From NCBI RefSeq assembly GCF_003122205.1, contig NZ_QEYE01000011.1, positions 1 to 64,000 of the forward strand: a stretch of DNA of 64,000 bases. The letters are read 5' to 3'. The notes below the pieces were generated by a model. The model was not told the DNA's origin, searched no databases, and saw nothing but the letters and a program-made list of their open reading frames with translations. The position numbers and the translations under genes are program-made. Shown piece by piece: positions 48,827 through 58,565 of this stretch. The DNA is from Maritimibacter sp. 55A14. Its GTDB lineage: Bacteria > Pseudomonadota > Alphaproteobacteria > Rhodobacterales > Rhodobacteraceae. The first letter of the stretch is position 1. Every line of letters begins with the position of its first letter.

Positions 48827-49528
48827 TCAGAACCGTTCCACCCAGGGGCGCAGCGTCAGCTCGTCGCTCCAGGCGGAGCGGTCCTGGCCGATCAGGTGCA
48901 GGTAGCTGCGCGCGATCGCGTCGGGGTCCAGCATGCTGTCCGGGGCGTCGGGCGGCTCGGTCCGGCCGGGGTTGCGGATCGCCCCGTCGATATTGATCCA
49001 GGCCACATGTATGCCCTTCGGGTGCAACTCGCGCGCCATCGATTGCGCCAGACCGCGCTGGGCGAACTTGCCCATCGCGAAGGTTGCGGAGTTCGGAAAG
49101 CCTTTCACCCCGGCAGAGGCCCCGGTGAAGAGGATCGTGCCGCGCACGCCGTTCGCGTCGGGTTCGGCCGCCAGCATCCGCCGCGCCGCTGCCTGGCCCA
49201 TCAGGAAGGCGCCGAAGGCGGTCGTCTCCACCGCGCGGCGCACCTCCTCCGGGTCGAGTTCGGCGATCCCGCCGCGCACCCGTGCCGAGGGGTTGTAGAC
49301 CGCCACGCGCGGCGCCGCCGCCAGCCCGTCGAATAACGCGGCCATGGCGGCCGGGTCGCGCGCGTCGAGCGCCTGTGTCGCGGCCCCGGTCTGTGCCGCG
49401 AGATCCTCCAGCTTGGCGGTGTCGCGCGCGGCCAGCGTCAGCGCGTATCCGTCGGTGGCCAGGGCGCGGGCGAGCGAGGCCGAAAGCCCCGCCCCCGCGC
49501 CGACGATGACGGCCAGTGGCGCGCTCAT
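48827..49528 (-). CDS. Short-chain dehydrogenase/reductase family protein with Phe in place of catalytic Tyr
   Basis: The 233-residue protein has the cofactor motif AVIVGAGAGLSASLAR, a LAARD NADP-type second strand and GTILFTGASAGVKG. In the usual Y-x3-K site it reads FAMGK, so the catalytic tyrosine is phenylalanine; a subgroup of SDRs with GKFALRGLAQSMARELxPKGIHV shows this too. Activity may therefore be altered or lost. It is coupled to the DUF1285 gene upstream (ATGA). Confidence 0.88.
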   Translation of the reverse strand: MSAPLAVIVGAGAGLSASLARALATDGYALTLAARDTAKLEDLAAQTGAATQALDARDPAAMAALFDGLAAAPRVAVYNPSARVRGGIAELDPEEVRRAVETTAFGAFLMGQAAARRMLAAEPDANGVRGTILFTGASAGVKGFPNSATFAMGKFAQRGLAQSMARELHPKGIHVAWINIDGAIRNPGRTEPPDAPDSMLDPDAIARSYLHLIGQDRSAWSDELTLRPWVERF

Positions 49529-50127
49529 GCGGGCATCTCCGCCGAGGGGATGATCGGGAAAAACACCCCGTCCGAGCGCAGGCCGAACCAGCTTTTCCCG
49601 GCGGCTTCCTCGTGGGTGCCGATCTCCACCAGCCGGTAGAAGCTCTTGCGGTCGATCAGCGCCTCCAGATTGTCACGGATCAGCACGTAGGGCGAAGGTT
49701 CCCCGGTTTCGGCGTCGCGTTCTACGCGGATCGGGTGTTGCGGCCCAGCCACCGCCATGTCGCCGACATTGGTGACGAAGGTCAGGGTCTGATCGGGGCC
49801 GGGGTTCTCCAACTCGAAATCCACCGCCAGGAAAGGCGCGTCATCGACAGTGATTCCCACCTTCTCGACCGGGGTGACGAGGAAATAGTCGTCGCCCTCC
49901 CTGCGCAGGATCGAAGAGAAGAGCCTGACCAGCGGTTTCCGGCCAATCGGCGAGCCGAGATAGTACCACGTGCCGTCGCGCGCAATCCGCATGTCGATAT
50001 CGCCCGAGAAATCCGGGTTCCACTCATGCACCGGCGGCCTGCCGGCTTTCGATGCCGCACGTGCCGCTTCGGCGAGGCTTTCAGCCGAGGGTTTCGGCGG
50101 AGTTTCTGTCACTGACGGTTTTGCCAT
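49525..50127 (-). CDS. DUF1285 domain-containing protein
   Basis: The 200-residue protein matches DUF1285: PPVHEWNPDFSGDIDMRIARDGTWYYLGSPIGRKPLVRLFSSILRREGDDYFLVTPVEKVGITVDDAPFL (in pieces), all highly characteristic. The family is conserved across proteobacteria, with a beta-rich fold and no known activity. It is divergent from moxR and overlaps the SDR gene. Confidence 0.93.
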   Translation of the reverse strand: MAKPSVTETPPKPSAESLAEAARAASKAGRPPVHEWNPDFSGDIDMRIARDGTWYYLGSPIGRKPLVRLFSSILRREGDDYFLVTPVEKVGITVDDAPFLAVDFELENPGPDQTLTFVTNVGDMAVAGPQHPIRVERDAETGEPSPYVLIRDNLEALIDRKSFYRLVEIGTHEEAAGKSWFGLRSDGVFFPIIPSAEMPA

Positions 50128-50206
50128 TTGTCGATGCCGCTTTATCTCGATCCAATGAATGATAGGCTGGTTTCAACAGACCACAATTCCGAAGGGAAGG
50201 GGAGTC

Positions 50207-51229
50207 ATGGCCGCGACCGACACCGAAACCGACACCGCGCTACTGGCAGAGATCGAGGCGCTGGGTGAAAGGCTGGCCCGCGCCAGGGCCAGCATCGGCA
50301 TGCGCATCATCGGCCAGCCCGAGGTCGTGGACCTGACGCTGACCGCGCTTTTGTGCGGCGGGCACGCATTGCTGGTCGGTCTGCCGGGGCTGGGCAAGAC
50401 GCGGCTCGTGGACACGCTCTCGACGGTGATGGGGCTCGACGGCAATCGCGTCCAGTTCACGCCCGACCTGATGCCGGCGGATATCCTGGGCTCCGAGGTG
50501 CTGGAGACGGGCGAGGACGGCAGCCGCGCCTTCCGTTTCATCGAGGGGCCGATCTTTTGCCAGCTTCTGATGGCCGACGAGATCAACCGCGCCAGCCCGC
50601 GCACGCAATCGGCGCTCCTGCAGGCGATGCAGGAACGCCAGGTGACGGTGGCCGGGAAGGATCGCGCGCTGGCCCGGCCTTTCCATGTACTGGCCACGCA
50701 GAACCCGATCGAGCAGGAAGGCACCTATCCGCTGCCCGAGGCGCAGCTCGACCGGTTCCTGCTGCGCGTCGATGTCGACTATCCCGACCGCGAGACCGAG
50801 CGGCAGATCCTGCTGACCACGACCGGGATCGATGAGGCCGAGGCGACGCCGGTCTTCACCGCGGCGGAGCTGATCGCCGCGCAGGAGGTCGTGCGCCGGA
50901 TGCCGGTGGGCGAGGCGGTGCTGGAGCTGATCCTCGACCTGGTGCGCGCCTGCCGGCCGGACGAGCCCGAGGCGCTGCCCGACGTGCAGGACACGGTCAG
51001 TTGGGGTCCCGGCCCGCGCGCCGCGCAGGCGCTGATGCTGACGGTGCGGGCACGGGCGCTGCTGGACGGTCGGTTGGCGCCGGGGCCGCAGGACGTGATG
51101 GCGATGGCGCGGCCGGTGCTGATCCACCGCATGGCGCTCAGCTTCGCCGCGCGCGCCCGCGGTGAAAGCCTGCCCGACCTGATTGACGCCGTGGCCGCCC
51201 ATGTGACGCAGGTCGAGGCCGCGGCGTGA
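50207..51229 (+). CDS. MoxR-family AAA+ ATPase
   Basis: The 340-residue protein has Walker A LVGLPGLGKTRLVDTL, Walker B LLMADEINRASPRTQSALLQAMQE and the sensor LATQNPIEQEGTYPLPEAQLDRF. MoxR ATPases act as chaperones for VWA/DUF58 proteins; the next two genes fit. ATG 50207 follows AAGGGG; an upstream start adds 16 residues with no support. It overlaps the DUF58 gene by four bases (GTGA). Confidence 0.95.
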   Translation: MAATDTETDTALLAEIEALGERLARARASIGMRIIGQPEVVDLTLTALLCGGHALLVGLPGLGKTRLVDTLSTVMGLDGNRVQFTPDLMPADILGSEVLETGEDGSRAFRFIEGPIFCQLLMADEINRASPRTQSALLQAMQERQVTVAGKDRALARPFHVLATQNPIEQEGTYPLPEAQLDRFLLRVDVDYPDRETERQILLTTTGIDEAEATPVFTAAELIAAQEVVRRMPVGEAVLELILDLVRACRPDEPEALPDVQDTVSWGPGPRAAQALMLTVRARALLDGRLAPGPQDVMAMARPVLIHRMALSFAARARGESLPDLIDAVAAHVTQVEAAA

Positions 51230-52113
51230 GCGACCCCGCCGCCATACCCGCTGCCTGGCTGCGGCAGCGCGCCGAGGCTGCGGCGAGCGGCTTGCCGCCG
51301 CTCTTGGCCGAGGCGGAGCATCTGGCGGCGACGGTCATCCTGGGCGAACACGGGCGGCGGCGCGCGGGGCTGGGCGACCAGTTCTGGCAATACCGGCACG
51401 CCCATGCCGGCGACGCCTATCGCGAGATCGACTGGCGGCGTTCAGGCCGCGCCGACGCGACCTTCGTGCGCGAGAAGGAATGGCAGGCCGCGCAGAGCGT
51501 GCTCTTCTGGATCGACACCGCCCGATCGATGAGCTTCACCTCCGATGCCGACAGGCCGTCCAAGGGCGCGCGCGCCCGGCTGCTGGGCCTTGCCGCGGCA
51601 GTCCTTCTCAACCGCGGGGGAGAGCGGATTGGCCTCATGCAGGATCCCGAGCCGCCGCGCCACGGCGAGGCGCAATTGATCCGCGTCGCGGCGGAGTTGG
51701 CGAAGGAGGACAGCGCCGATTACGGTATCCCCGCGGAGCGCGCCATGCCGACGGGCGCGCGGGCCGTGCTGATCTCGGATTTCCTGGGCGACTGGGCACA
51801 GGTCGAGGGCGTGCTCGCCCATGCTGCCGATCGCGGTGTGAAGGGCGTGATCCTCCAGGTGCTCGACCCGCAGGAGGAGGCGTTTCCCTTCGACGGGCGC
51901 ACGATCTTCCAGAGCATGGCGGGCGTGCTGGAATTCGAGACGCTCAAGGCCGGGGAACTGCGTAACCGCTACCTGGAACGGCTCGCCGAACGCAAGGCGC
52001 GGCTTTCCATGCTGGCTGACCGGACTGGCTGGCAATACCAATGCCACCACACGGGCGAGAGCGCGCAGGCCGCGCTGCTCTGGCTCTACGGGGCGCTGGA
52101 AGGGGTGCGCTGA
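51226..52113 (+). CDS. DUF58 domain-containing protein
   Basis: The 295-residue protein has GRRRAGLGDQFWQYRHAHAGDAYREIDWRRSGRADATFVREKE, the DUF58 signature, followed by a VWA-like region with VLFWIDTARSMSF, a MIDAS-like DxxxS pattern. DUF58 proteins partner MoxR ATPases. The GTG start overlaps the moxR stop. The next gene starts two bases after its stop, so the four genes form one operon. Confidence 0.93.
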   Translation: MSDPAAIPAAWLRQRAEAAASGLPPLLAEAEHLAATVILGEHGRRRAGLGDQFWQYRHAHAGDAYREIDWRRSGRADATFVREKEWQAAQSVLFWIDTARSMSFTSDADRPSKGARARLLGLAAAVLLNRGGERIGLMQDPEPPRHGEAQLIRVAAELAKEDSADYGIPAERAMPTGARAVLISDFLGDWAQVEGVLAHAADRGVKGVILQVLDPQEEAFPFDGRTIFQSMAGVLEFETLKAGELRNRYLERLAERKARLSMLADRTGWQYQCHHTGESAQAALLWLYGALEGVR

Positions 52114-52115
52114 GC

Positions 52116-54881
52116 ATGTGGTCCATCGGTCCCGTCGCCTTCACCGCGCCCTGGCTTCTGCTGGGGCTCGCCGCGCTGCCGGTCCTGTGGTGGCTGCTGC
52201 GCGCCGTGCCGCCCGCGCCGGTGCGCCGGCTCTTCCCGGCTGTGACGCTGTTGATGGGCCTCAAAGACGACGAAAGCGAGAGCGACCGCACGCCCTGGTG
52301 GCTCCTGCTGCTGCGCTGCCTCGCGGTGGCGGCGGTGATTATCGGCTTCGCCGGTCCGGTGCTGAATCCCGAAGAGACGCAAGGCGGCGCGGGGCCGGTG
52401 CTGATCCTGACCGATGCGAGCTGGGCCTCGGCCTCCGACTGGCGGCTGCGCCAGGGCAAGATCGCCGCGCTGGTGGATGAGGCCGGGCGCGCCGGGCGGC
52501 CGGTCGCGGTGGCCGCGGTCAGCGACCCGCCTGCCGGCGGCGTCGAGTTCCAGAGCGCGGACGCCTGGTCCGGCCGGATCTCAGGCCTGACGCCGGCGCC
52601 ATGGGCAATGCCCGCGACCGATCCGGGCGAATGGATCGCCGGGCTTCAGGGCGGCGGTTTCGACACATGGTGGCTTTCCGACGGGCTGGCGCGCGACGGC
52701 CGCGCGGCGCTTCTGGAGATACTAAGGGCACGCGGCACGGTGCGGGTCTTCCAAAGCGGCTCGGAACGGCTGGCGCTGCGGCCGCCCGTGTTCCGCGACG
52801 GCGTAATCGTGCTGGAGGCGCTCAGGTCGGAAAGCGACGGCGCGCGCGAGGCGACGCTGCGCGCGATCGGCCCGGACCCCGCCGGGGTTGAGAGGGTGCT
52901 GGCGGAACTGCCGGTCGCCTTCGGCGCGGGCGAGAAATTGGCCACGGCTGAATTGTCGGTGCCCGCGGAGTTGCGCAACCGCATCCGCCGCTTCGAGATC
53001 GCGGGCCTGCGCTCGGCCGGGGCGGTGGCGTTGACCGACGATGCGCTCAAGCGCCGCAAGGTCGGCCTCCTTGCCGCACGCGACGACAGCGAGGGGGCGG
53101 AGTTGCTCTCGCCGCTGCATTACCTGCGCCGGGCCCTGGAGCCGACCGCCGACACGGTGGAAGGCACGCTTGACGACATCCTGCTTTCCGGACCGGACGT
53201 TGTCGTGCTGGCCGATGTTGCCGGGCTGACGGCGCTGGAATCCGACGCGCTTGAGGACTGGGTTTCGGAAGGCGGGCTGTTGCTGCGTTTCGCCGGGCCG
53301 CGGCTGGCGGCCTCCGACGTCTCGCGCGCCGCCGAGGACCCGCTGATGCCGGTGCGGCTGCGCGCGGGCGGGCGCAGCGTGGGCGGCGCGATGAGCTGGG
53401 GCGCGCCCAAGCGGCTGCGCCCCTTTGCCGAAGGCACGGCGTTTCACGGGCTGGATATTCCCGACGATGTGACGGTGACCAGCCAGGTCATGGCGCAGCC
53501 CGATCCGTCGCTTTCGGGACGGGTGATCGCGGCGCTGGCCGACGGCACGCCGCTGGTGACCGGCAAGACGCTGGGCCAGGGGCGGGTCGTGCTCTTCCAT
53601 GTCGCCGCCAACGCGGAATGGTCCACATTGCCGCTTTCCGGGCTCTTCGTGCAAATGCTCGAACGGCTCGCCGTCTCCACCCGGCCGACCCAGCCTTCGG
53701 CCGAGGAGCTTGACGGCACGACCTGGGCGCCGGAGCGCGTGCTGGACGGCTTCGGGGCCGAGCGCGACGCGGGCACGCTGCCCGGCGTGCCGGGCGAGCG
53801 GCTCGCTGAAGGCGGCGTCGGGCCGGATCTGCGACCGGGGCTTTACGCCAGCGGGGACCGGCGCGTGGCGGTCAACGTGATCGGAGACGACGAGATGCTG
53901 GCGCCCGCCGAGTGGCCCGCAGGGTTGGTGGTCGAAGGGATGGCGGTCCAGGAGGAGGCGCGGCTCAAGGGCGGCTTCCTGACCGCGGCGCTGATGTTGC
54001 TTTTGGCCGATATCATGGCCACGCTGGCGCTGGGCGGACGGCTGGCGCGTACGGGGCGCGGCGGCGCGGCGGCGGCGCTGGTGCTGGCGCTGGCGCTGCC
54101 CGGCGCGGGCGAGGCGCAGCAGGGCAGCGACGCGCGCGCGGTGCAGGCCACGTCCGAGACGGTGCTGGCCTATGTGCAGACCGGCGATGCCGCGCTCGAC
54201 CGGATTTCCGAGGCCGGGCTGCGGGGCCTGTCGCGCACGCTGACGCGCCGCACGGCGGTCGAGCCTGCGGACCCGATCGGCGTCGATCTGGAAGAGGACG
54301 AACTGGCCTTCTTCCCGCTGCTCTACTGGCCGGTCGGCGCCGGGCAGCCGCGCCCGTCGGCCGAAGCCTATGCGCGGCTCAACGCCTATCTGCGCACTGG
54401 TGGCATGATTCTCTTCGATACGCGGGACGCCAACATCGCCGGGGTGGGGAGCGGATCGCCGAATGGCCGGCGGTTGCAGGCGCTGGCCGCGCCGCTCGAC
54501 ATCCCGCCGCTGGAGCCGGTGCCGGGCGACCACGTCCTGACCCGCACCTTCTATCTGCTGCAGGAGTTTCCGGGCCGCTACAACGGCGCCGTCTGGGTGG
54601 AGGCCGCACCGCCGGACGCCGCCCGCGCCGAGGGCATGCCGTTCCGCGATCTCAATGACGGGGTGACGCCGGTGGTGATCGGCGGCAACGACTGGGCGGC
54701 GGCCTGGGCCGTGGACGAAAGCGGCCAGCCGAATTTTCCGGTCGGCCGCGGCTTCGCGGGTGAGCGGCAGCGCGAGTTCGCGCTGCGGTTCGGCGTCAAT
54801 CTTGTGATGCATGTGCTGACGGGTAACTACAAATCCGACCAGGTGCATGTCCCCGCTCTGCTCGACCGGCTGGGGCAGTAG
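52116..54881 (+). CDS. BatA-like/DUF4159 membrane protein
   Basis: The 921-residue protein begins with BatA-type membrane helices (VAFTAPWLLLGLAALPVLWWLL; LLLLRCLAVAAVIIGFAGPVL), continues as a large periplasmic region with a glutamine-amidotransferase-like fold, has another helix near residue 630, and ends in a DUF4159 domain (AFFPLLYWPVGAGQPRPSAEAYARLNAYLRTGGMILFDTRD, in parts). ATG 52116 is two bases after the DUF58 stop. Proteins like this are always found with MoxR and DUF58, probably in an envelope-associated complex. Confidence 0.9.
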   Translation: MWSIGPVAFTAPWLLLGLAALPVLWWLLRAVPPAPVRRLFPAVTLLMGLKDDESESDRTPWWLLLLRCLAVAAVIIGFAGPVLNPEETQGGAGPVLILTDASWASASDWRLRQGKIAALVDEAGRAGRPVAVAAVSDPPAGGVEFQSADAWSGRISGLTPAPWAMPATDPGEWIAGLQGGGFDTWWLSDGLARDGRAALLEILRARGTVRVFQSGSERLALRPPVFRDGVIVLEALRSESDGAREATLRAIGPDPAGVERVLAELPVAFGAGEKLATAELSVPAELRNRIRRFEIAGLRSAGAVALTDDALKRRKVGLLAARDDSEGAELLSPLHYLRRALEPTADTVEGTLDDILLSGPDVVVLADVAGLTALESDALEDWVSEGGLLLRFAGPRLAASDVSRAAEDPLMPVRLRAGGRSVGGAMSWGAPKRLRPFAEGTAFHGLDIPDDVTVTSQVMAQPDPSLSGRVIAALADGTPLVTGKTLGQGRVVLFHVAANAEWSTLPLSGLFVQMLERLAVSTRPTQPSAEELDGTTWAPERVLDGFGAERDAGTLPGVPGERLAEGGVGPDLRPGLYASGDRRVAVNVIGDDEMLAPAEWPAGLVVEGMAVQEEARLKGGFLTAALMLLLADIMATLALGGRLARTGRGGAAAALVLALALPGAGEAQQGSDARAVQATSETVLAYVQTGDAALDRISEAGLRGLSRTLTRRTAVEPADPIGVDLEEDELAFFPLLYWPVGAGQPRPSAEAYARLNAYLRTGGMILFDTRDANIAGVGSGSPNGRRLQALAAPLDIPPLEPVPGDHVLTRTFYLLQEFPGRYNGAVWVEAAPPDAARAEGMPFRDLNDGVTPVVIGGNDWAAAWAVDESGQPNFPVGRGFAGERQREFALRFGVNLVMHVLTGNYKSDQVHVPALLDRLGQ

Positions 54882-54883
54882 CG

Positions 54884-56962
54884 ATGACGCGCGAGATCAT
54901 ATTCGATCCGCTTCTGGACCCGGTCGTTCTGGCTGCCGTGGTGCTGCTGGTGGCCGCGGGGATCGGTGTCGCGCTCTGGCGCGGGCTGCCGGGCTGGTGG
55001 CTGCGCGGGCTTGCCGGGGTGGCGCTGCTCGCCGCGCTGGCCAATCCGGCGCTGAAGGAGGAAGCCCGCGAGCCGCTTTCCGACATCGTGCTGGCGGTCG
55101 TGGATGAAAGCGCCAGCCAGGGCCTGTCGGACCGCCCGGACCAGACCGCCCGCGCCGTGGCAGATCTGGAGCGCCGGATCGCGGCGCGCGGCAATACCGA
55201 GTTGCGCCTGATCCGGGTGGGCGACGCGCCGCAGGGCACCGACGAGGGCACCTTGCTGATGTCGGCGCTGGCCGAGGCGCTGGCCGAGGAGCCGCATTCG
55301 CGAATCGCCGGCGCGCTTCTGATCACCGACGGGCATATCCACGATCTGGACCGCGCTCCCGAAATGCCCGCGCCGCTCCACGCGCTGCTGACCGGGCGCG
55401 AGGGCGACTGGGACCGGCGGCTGGTGGTGAAAAACGCCCCGGCCTTCGCGATCATCGGCGAGCCGGTCACGCTGACACTGCGGCTGGAGGATCAGGGCGC
55501 GGCACCGGCGGGCGGCGACGGCACGGCGGAGCTTTCCATCGCCATCGACGGACAGGAGCCGCAGGTCTTCACCGTGCCGGTGGGCCGCGACATGGATCTG
55601 CCGCTGACCCTGCCGCATGGCGGCATGAACGTGATCCAGTTTTCCACACCGGAAGCCCAGGACGAGCTGACCGCGCGCAACAATGCCGCCGTCGTCTCGA
55701 TCAACGGGGTGCGCGACCGGCTGCGCGTGCTTCTGGTTTCAGGCGAGCCCCATGCCGGCGAACGGACCTGGCGCAACCTGCTGAAGTCCGACAGTTCCGT
55801 CGATCTGGTACATTTCACCATCCTGCGCCCGCCGATGAAGCAGGACGGCGTGCCGGTGGACGAGTTGTCGTTGATCGCCTTCCCCACGCGGGAGCTTTTC
55901 CTGGAAAAGGTGGATGAGTTCGACCTGATCATCTTCGACCGTTATCGGCAGCGCGGCATCCTGCCGATGATCTATCTCGACAGCGTCCGCAGCTATGTCG
56001 AGAAGGGCGGCGCGGTGCTGCTCTCGGCCGGGCCTGAATTTGCCGGGGCCGAAAGCCTCTGGCGCTCGCCACTATCTGAGGTGCTTCCCGCCGCGCCGAC
56101 CGCCAATGTGGTGGAACGCGGCTTCCTGCCGCGCGTCTCGGATATCGGGGCGCGCCACCCGGTCACGTCGGGGCTGGAGGACTTCGCCCCGCGCGAGAGC
56201 GCTGCGGACGGCACGCCCGGCTGGGGCCGATGGCTGCGGCAGATCGAAGTCACGCCGGAGTCCGGCCATACCGTGATGACCGGTGCCGGCGAGCGTCCGC
56301 TCCTGCAACTCGACCGGGTGGGCGAGGGACGCATCGCGCTGCTGGCCTCCGACCACGCGTGGCTCTGGAACCGCGGCTACGAGGGCGGCGGGCCGCAGCT
56401 TGAACTGCTGCGCCGCCTGGCGCACTGGATGATGGGCGAGCCGGAACTGGAGGAGGAGGCGCTGCGCGCGACCGCGCAGGGCGGCATGATCACGATCACC
56501 CGCCGGTCGCTGGAGGACGGCGCGCGCAGCGTCACCCTGACCGCACCCGACGGCACCGAGCGCGAGCTGGCGCTGCGCGAGGAGGCGCCGGGGCGCCACT
56601 CGGCCACCTACGAGGCGCCGCAGATGGGGCTCTACCGCCTGGCCGACGAGACCCGCGAGACGGTGGTGGCCGTCGGTCCCGCCGCGCCGCGCGAATATGC
56701 CGAGACCATCGCGAGCGGCGCGCGGCTGGAACCGGTGCTGGACGCCGCGGGCGGCGGCATCCTGCGGCTCGAGGACGGCTTCCCGCAGTTGCGCGACGTG
56801 CGCGAAGGGCGCGTCGCGGCCGGGCGCGGATGGCTGGGCCTGACTCCGCGCGACGCCTATGTGACGGCGGATATCCGGGTCAGCCCGCTGCTGCCCGCGA
56901 TCCTCTTCCTGCTCATGATTGCGGCGCTCAGCATCGCGGCCTGGCTGCGCGAAGGGCGCTGA
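54884..56962 (+). CDS. Membrane protein with VWA/glutamine-amidotransferase-like region
   Basis: The 692-residue protein has two N-terminal helices (VVLAAVVLLVAAGIGVALW; WLRGLAGVALLAALANP), a long periplasmic region with LRVLLVSGEPHAGERTWRNLLKSD (amidotransferase-like) and a C-terminal helix (LLPAILFLLMIAALSIAAWL). Its start follows the previous stop by two bases. It closes the MoxR operon and is probably a partner of the DUF4159 protein. No enzymatic motif is apparent. Confidence 0.87.
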   Translation: MTREIIFDPLLDPVVLAAVVLLVAAGIGVALWRGLPGWWLRGLAGVALLAALANPALKEEAREPLSDIVLAVVDESASQGLSDRPDQTARAVADLERRIAARGNTELRLIRVGDAPQGTDEGTLLMSALAEALAEEPHSRIAGALLITDGHIHDLDRAPEMPAPLHALLTGREGDWDRRLVVKNAPAFAIIGEPVTLTLRLEDQGAAPAGGDGTAELSIAIDGQEPQVFTVPVGRDMDLPLTLPHGGMNVIQFSTPEAQDELTARNNAAVVSINGVRDRLRVLLVSGEPHAGERTWRNLLKSDSSVDLVHFTILRPPMKQDGVPVDELSLIAFPTRELFLEKVDEFDLIIFDRYRQRGILPMIYLDSVRSYVEKGGAVLLSAGPEFAGAESLWRSPLSEVLPAAPTANVVERGFLPRVSDIGARHPVTSGLEDFAPRESAADGTPGWGRWLRQIEVTPESGHTVMTGAGERPLLQLDRVGEGRIALLASDHAWLWNRGYEGGGPQLELLRRLAHWMMGEPELEEEALRATAQGGMITITRRSLEDGARSVTLTAPDGTERELALREEAPGRHSATYEAPQMGLYRLADETRETVVAVGPAAPREYAETIASGARLEPVLDAAGGGILRLEDGFPQLRDVREGRVAAGRGWLGLTPRDAYVTADIRVSPLLPAILFLLMIAALSIAAWLREGR

Positions 56963-56999
56963 GCGCGGCGCGAGTGCCGCCGCGCTCGCCCGAAATGGC

Positions 57000-57034
57000 T
57001 TGCCTTCTCATAATTGGTAATATAATTTTACCAA
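57000..57034 (+). promoter_or_regulatory. Promoter of glcDEF with inverted-repeat operator
   Basis: A perfect TATAAT (57021-57026) has TTGCCT (57000-57005) 15 bases upstream. TTGGTAA (57014-57020) and TTACCAA (57028-57034) form an inverted repeat around the -10. The region is very AT-rich for this genome. Such arms are close to the TTGGT/ACCAA half-sites of FadR-type regulators (PdhR, LldR, GlcC), although the 7-base spacing is wider than usual. Binding would block the polymerase, so repression is the natural reading. Confidence 0.6.
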
Positions 57035-57050
57035 ATATAGAAAGGAGCCG

Positions 57051-58502
57051 ATGATGGACATGCCCGCCCCCGATCCCGCGATCCTGGCCCGGAAGGCCGA
57101 GATCGTGGAGCGTCTGAGCGCCCTCCTTCCCTCCGACGCCGTGATCCACGATCCCACCGAGACGCGCGCCTATGAATGCGACGCGCTGACCGCGTATCGC
57201 TGCCCGCCGCTGGCGGTGGTGCTGCCCGGCTCGACCGAAGAAGTCTCGAAGGTTCTGGCGGCCTGCCACGCGATGGGCGTGCCGGTGGTGCCGCGCGGGT
57301 CGGGCACGTCGCTGGCGGGCGGGGCGCTGCCCACCGCCGACAGCGTCATCCTGGGCGTGGCACGGCTGGCCGAGGTGCTGGAGACCGATTACGAGAATCG
57401 CTTCATCCGGGTCCAGACCGGGCGCACCAACCTCAGCGTCACCGGCGCGGTGGAAGAAGACGGCTTCTTCTACGCGCCCGACCCGTCCTCGCAGCTCGCC
57501 TGCGCCATCGCCGGCAATATCGCGATGAATTCCGGCGGCGCGCATTGCCTGAAATACGGCGTGACCACCAACAACCTGCTGGGCGTGACGATGGTACTGA
57601 TGGACGGCACGGTGGTGGAAATGGGCGGCGCGCATCTGGATGCCGCGGGGCTCGATCTGCTGGGCGTGGTCTGCGGCTCGGAAGGGCAGCTCGGCGTAGT
57701 GACCGAGGCGACGCTGCGCATCCTGCGCAAGCCCGAAGGCGCGCGCCCCGTGCTGATGGGCTTCGATTCCTCGGAAGTGGCAGGCGCCTGCGTGTCGGAC
57801 ATCATCAAGGCCGGTGTCCTGCCGGTGGCGATCGAGTTCATGGACCGTCCCTGCATCCGTGCCTGCGAGGATTTCGCCCATGCCGGCTATCCGGATGTCG
57901 AGGCGCTGCTGATCGTGGAGGTCGAAGGCAGCGAGGCGGAGATCGATGCGCAGCTTGGCATGATCATGGAGATCGCCCGTCGCCACGATCCCGCGGAACT
58001 GCGCGAGAGCGGCTCGGCCGAAGAATCCGCCGCGATCTGGAAAGGCCGGAAATCGGCCTTCGGGGCGATGGGGCAGATCAACGACTATATCTGCCTCGAC
58101 GGCACGATCCCGGTCTCCGAACTGCCCAGGGTGCTGACGGGTATCGGGGAGATGTCGCGGAAATACGGGCTGGGCGTGGCCAATGTGTTTCATGCCGGCG
58201 ACGGCAACATGCATCCGCTGATCCTCTTCGATGCCAATGCGCCGGGCGATCTGGAAAAGGCCGAGGCGCTGGGCGCCGACATCCTGACGCTCTGCGTCGA
58301 GGTGGGCGGCTGCCTGACCGGCGAACACGGCGTGGGGGTGGAGAAGCGCGACCTGATGGGGACGCAATACGCACCGGCGGACATGGAGGCGCAGATGCGC
58401 GTGAAGGACGTGTTCGATCCGCGCTGGCTGCTCAACCCGCTCAAGGTCTTTCCGCTGGAGGCGAGTGCGTCGCGGCGCGCGGGTCTGCAGGACGCCGCGT
58501 GA
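57051..58502 (+). CDS. glcD: Glycolate oxidase subunit GlcD
   Basis: The 483-residue flavoprotein has the FAD-binding PCMH fold (AVVLPGSTEEVSKVLAACHAMGVPVVPRGSGTSLAGGALP in parts) and the C-terminal FAD-oxidase domain, with GDGNMHPLILFD and the GGCLTGEHGVGVEKRDLM motif carrying the flavin-site histidines. GlcD oxidises glycolate to glyoxylate with GlcE and GlcF. ATG 57051 follows AAAGGAG; a second ATG follows immediately. It starts the glcDEF operon. Confidence 0.95.
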   Translation: MMDMPAPDPAILARKAEIVERLSALLPSDAVIHDPTETRAYECDALTAYRCPPLAVVLPGSTEEVSKVLAACHAMGVPVVPRGSGTSLAGGALPTADSVILGVARLAEVLETDYENRFIRVQTGRTNLSVTGAVEEDGFFYAPDPSSQLACAIAGNIAMNSGGAHCLKYGVTTNNLLGVTMVLMDGTVVEMGGAHLDAAGLDLLGVVCGSEGQLGVVTEATLRILRKPEGARPVLMGFDSSEVAGACVSDIIKAGVLPVAIEFMDRPCIRACEDFAHAGYPDVEALLIVEVEGSEAEIDAQLGMIMEIARRHDPAELRESGSAEESAAIWKGRKSAFGAMGQINDYICLDGTIPVSELPRVLTGIGEMSRKYGLGVANVFHAGDGNMHPLILFDANAPGDLEKAEALGADILTLCVEVGGCLTGEHGVGVEKRDLMGTQYAPADMEAQMRVKDVFDPRWLLNPLKVFPLEASASRRAGLQDAA

Positions 58503-58565
58503 ACGCGGCGGCCCCGGGCGGGGGGCGCTGCCCCCCGGTCCCCGCCGAGGCGGGGCCTCCCCCCG

